A stretch of 64,000 nucleotides of DNA from NCBI GenBank assembly GCA_964035575.1, contig CAXIVB010000011.1, positions 113,659 through 177,658 of the forward strand, read 5' to 3'. The stretch is from Rhynchopus sp. YZ270_cl-10 (taxonomy: Eukaryota > Euglenozoa > Diplonemea > Diplonemida > Diplonemidae). Position numbers and translations under genes: made by a program. Every line of letters starts with the position of its first letter. Position 1 is the first letter of the stretch. Below the pieces are notes generated by a model that had not been told where the DNA came from, ran no database searches, and was given only the letters and a program-made list of their open reading frames with translations. Positions 63,253-64,000 of this stretch are shown here, piece by piece.

Positions 63253-63490
63253 CATCCAATATGTTATACATCATATGTACATGTATATATACATATATGT
63301 ATATACATGTATATACCCCCGTATAGCCCCTTAGGGCATATAGGTGTATATAGCATGTATGCACATGATATGGTCCATATGTGGACACATACATCATGTT
63401 GGGGTCTTGGGTCATGACCCGTCATGGCATCTTGACATGTCCAAATCCATGAAATCAGGTCATATCAGGTGATTTGACCTCTTGACATGA
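63253..63490. repeat. Leader L, single variant copy
   Basis: Anchor at 63399. Confidence 0.85.
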
Positions 63491-64000
63491 GATGTGGTGA
63501 TGTCACATGTTGCACATCATGTGCACATATAAGATGTAGCGATGTGTATGCACATACATGTACATATATATACCCCCTATACAAGGGAGGGCTATATACA
63601 TGTATATACATGTAGGTGCATGTACATGTATGTAAGTACATACTGTATATACACCTCTACCCATGCCATATGGGGTCCAAATGGGGTCCAAAAGGGTCCA
63701 TTTATGGGTAGACCCCCATCTCATGACATGTCATGGGTCATGACCCATGAGGTGATATGACATGATATGGCATCTCATGAGATGGATAGGTCCTCATCCA
63801 ATGAGGAGATATGCAACATCATATGATGTAATGCAACTTATATAAGTGCATGTGCACATATGGTTTACCCATATGGCCCATCAGATGGGATGCATATATG
63901 TATATGTATATACATATATATACATGTGTCTACACATGTATGCACCATGTTGCACCTCTTAAAAGAGGTCTAGACCTCTAAATATGAGGTCAAATCCATG
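63491..64000. repeat. Module A, start of the next unit (cut by window end)
   Basis: Carries the tagcgatg variant at 63,537 that marks the first A of beta1 and beta2, so a further segment III' probably follows beyond the window. Confidence 0.8.

Larger units (their letters stand above)
49580..63490. repeat. Higher-order unit beta2 (III'-IV'-I-II), ~13.9 kb
   Basis: Repeats beta1 at an offset of 13,912 bases, falling to 13,911 after a one-base length change in the leader near 59,400. All beta-specific variants, including cassette Y and three spacer flips, are shared with beta1. Confidence 0.9.

Noticed and set aside
63491-64000. Window end as a telomere or array end
   Set aside because: No TTAGGG-like repeats; the sequence is an ordinary module A that continues past the window.

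Overview
The window holds no gene that I can support. All 64 kb are a higher-order tandem array (a macrosatellite) built from a few kinds of non-coding module. The many open frames are short, overlap on both strands, are rich in Gly/Pro/Tyr/His/Met from simple motifs, and recur only because the DNA recurs. I saw no tRNA, rRNA, transposase, reverse transcriptase, retroviral element, CRISPR array or telomere repeat.

Organism: most of the array is CpG-poor, with one CpG-dense cassette per unit. The unique-looking DNA is dominated by GGGGTCC/GGACCCC runs and by CATATG/ACATGT palindromes. This suggests a eukaryote with CpG suppression, most likely a vertebrate. The GGGGTCCC-rich style reminds me of satellite-rich bird microchromosomes, but that is a weak inference from memory and not a finding.

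Layout: a ~540-bp palindrome-rich module A occurs 19 times and serves as the phase marker. A leader of 278-bp repeats (L) stands before each A. Six kinds of segment follow A, named here by the distance from one A to the next: I (2.53 kb), II (1.39 kb, an internal deletion of I), III (6.50 or 6.73 kb, with the long GC-rich cassette), IV (3.54 or 3.26 kb), V (2.81 kb, I with one more leader repeat) and VI (2.71 kb, the start of III joined to a short GC-rich cassette). They form two kinds of large unit: alpha = III-IV-V-VI (~15.55 kb) and beta = III'-IV'-I-II (~13.91 kb). Order in the window: tail of a beta-like unit (1-4569), alpha1 (4570-20117), alpha2 (20118-35667), beta1 (35668-49579), beta2 (49580-63490), start of the next unit (63491-64000). 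The switch from alpha to beta is a visible join near 35,419.

Most worth attention: (1) three places where alpha and beta differ by a clean flip of the spacer between two short inverted repeats; (2) a ~310-bp part of the GC-rich cassette present as two diverged paralogues that keep the same series of hairpins and a long-range stem with a tandem GA/GA internal loop, although several stem sequences differ; (3) a chain of perfect palindromes in every A module; (4) an unvarying (CG)7 tract in nine places; (5) two unrelated ~300-bp cassettes (X in alpha, Y in beta) occupying the same slot beside a shared block with splice-like ends. The flips and hairpin turnover may reflect one process (template switching at inverted repeats) rather than a selected function; expression data would be needed to tell.
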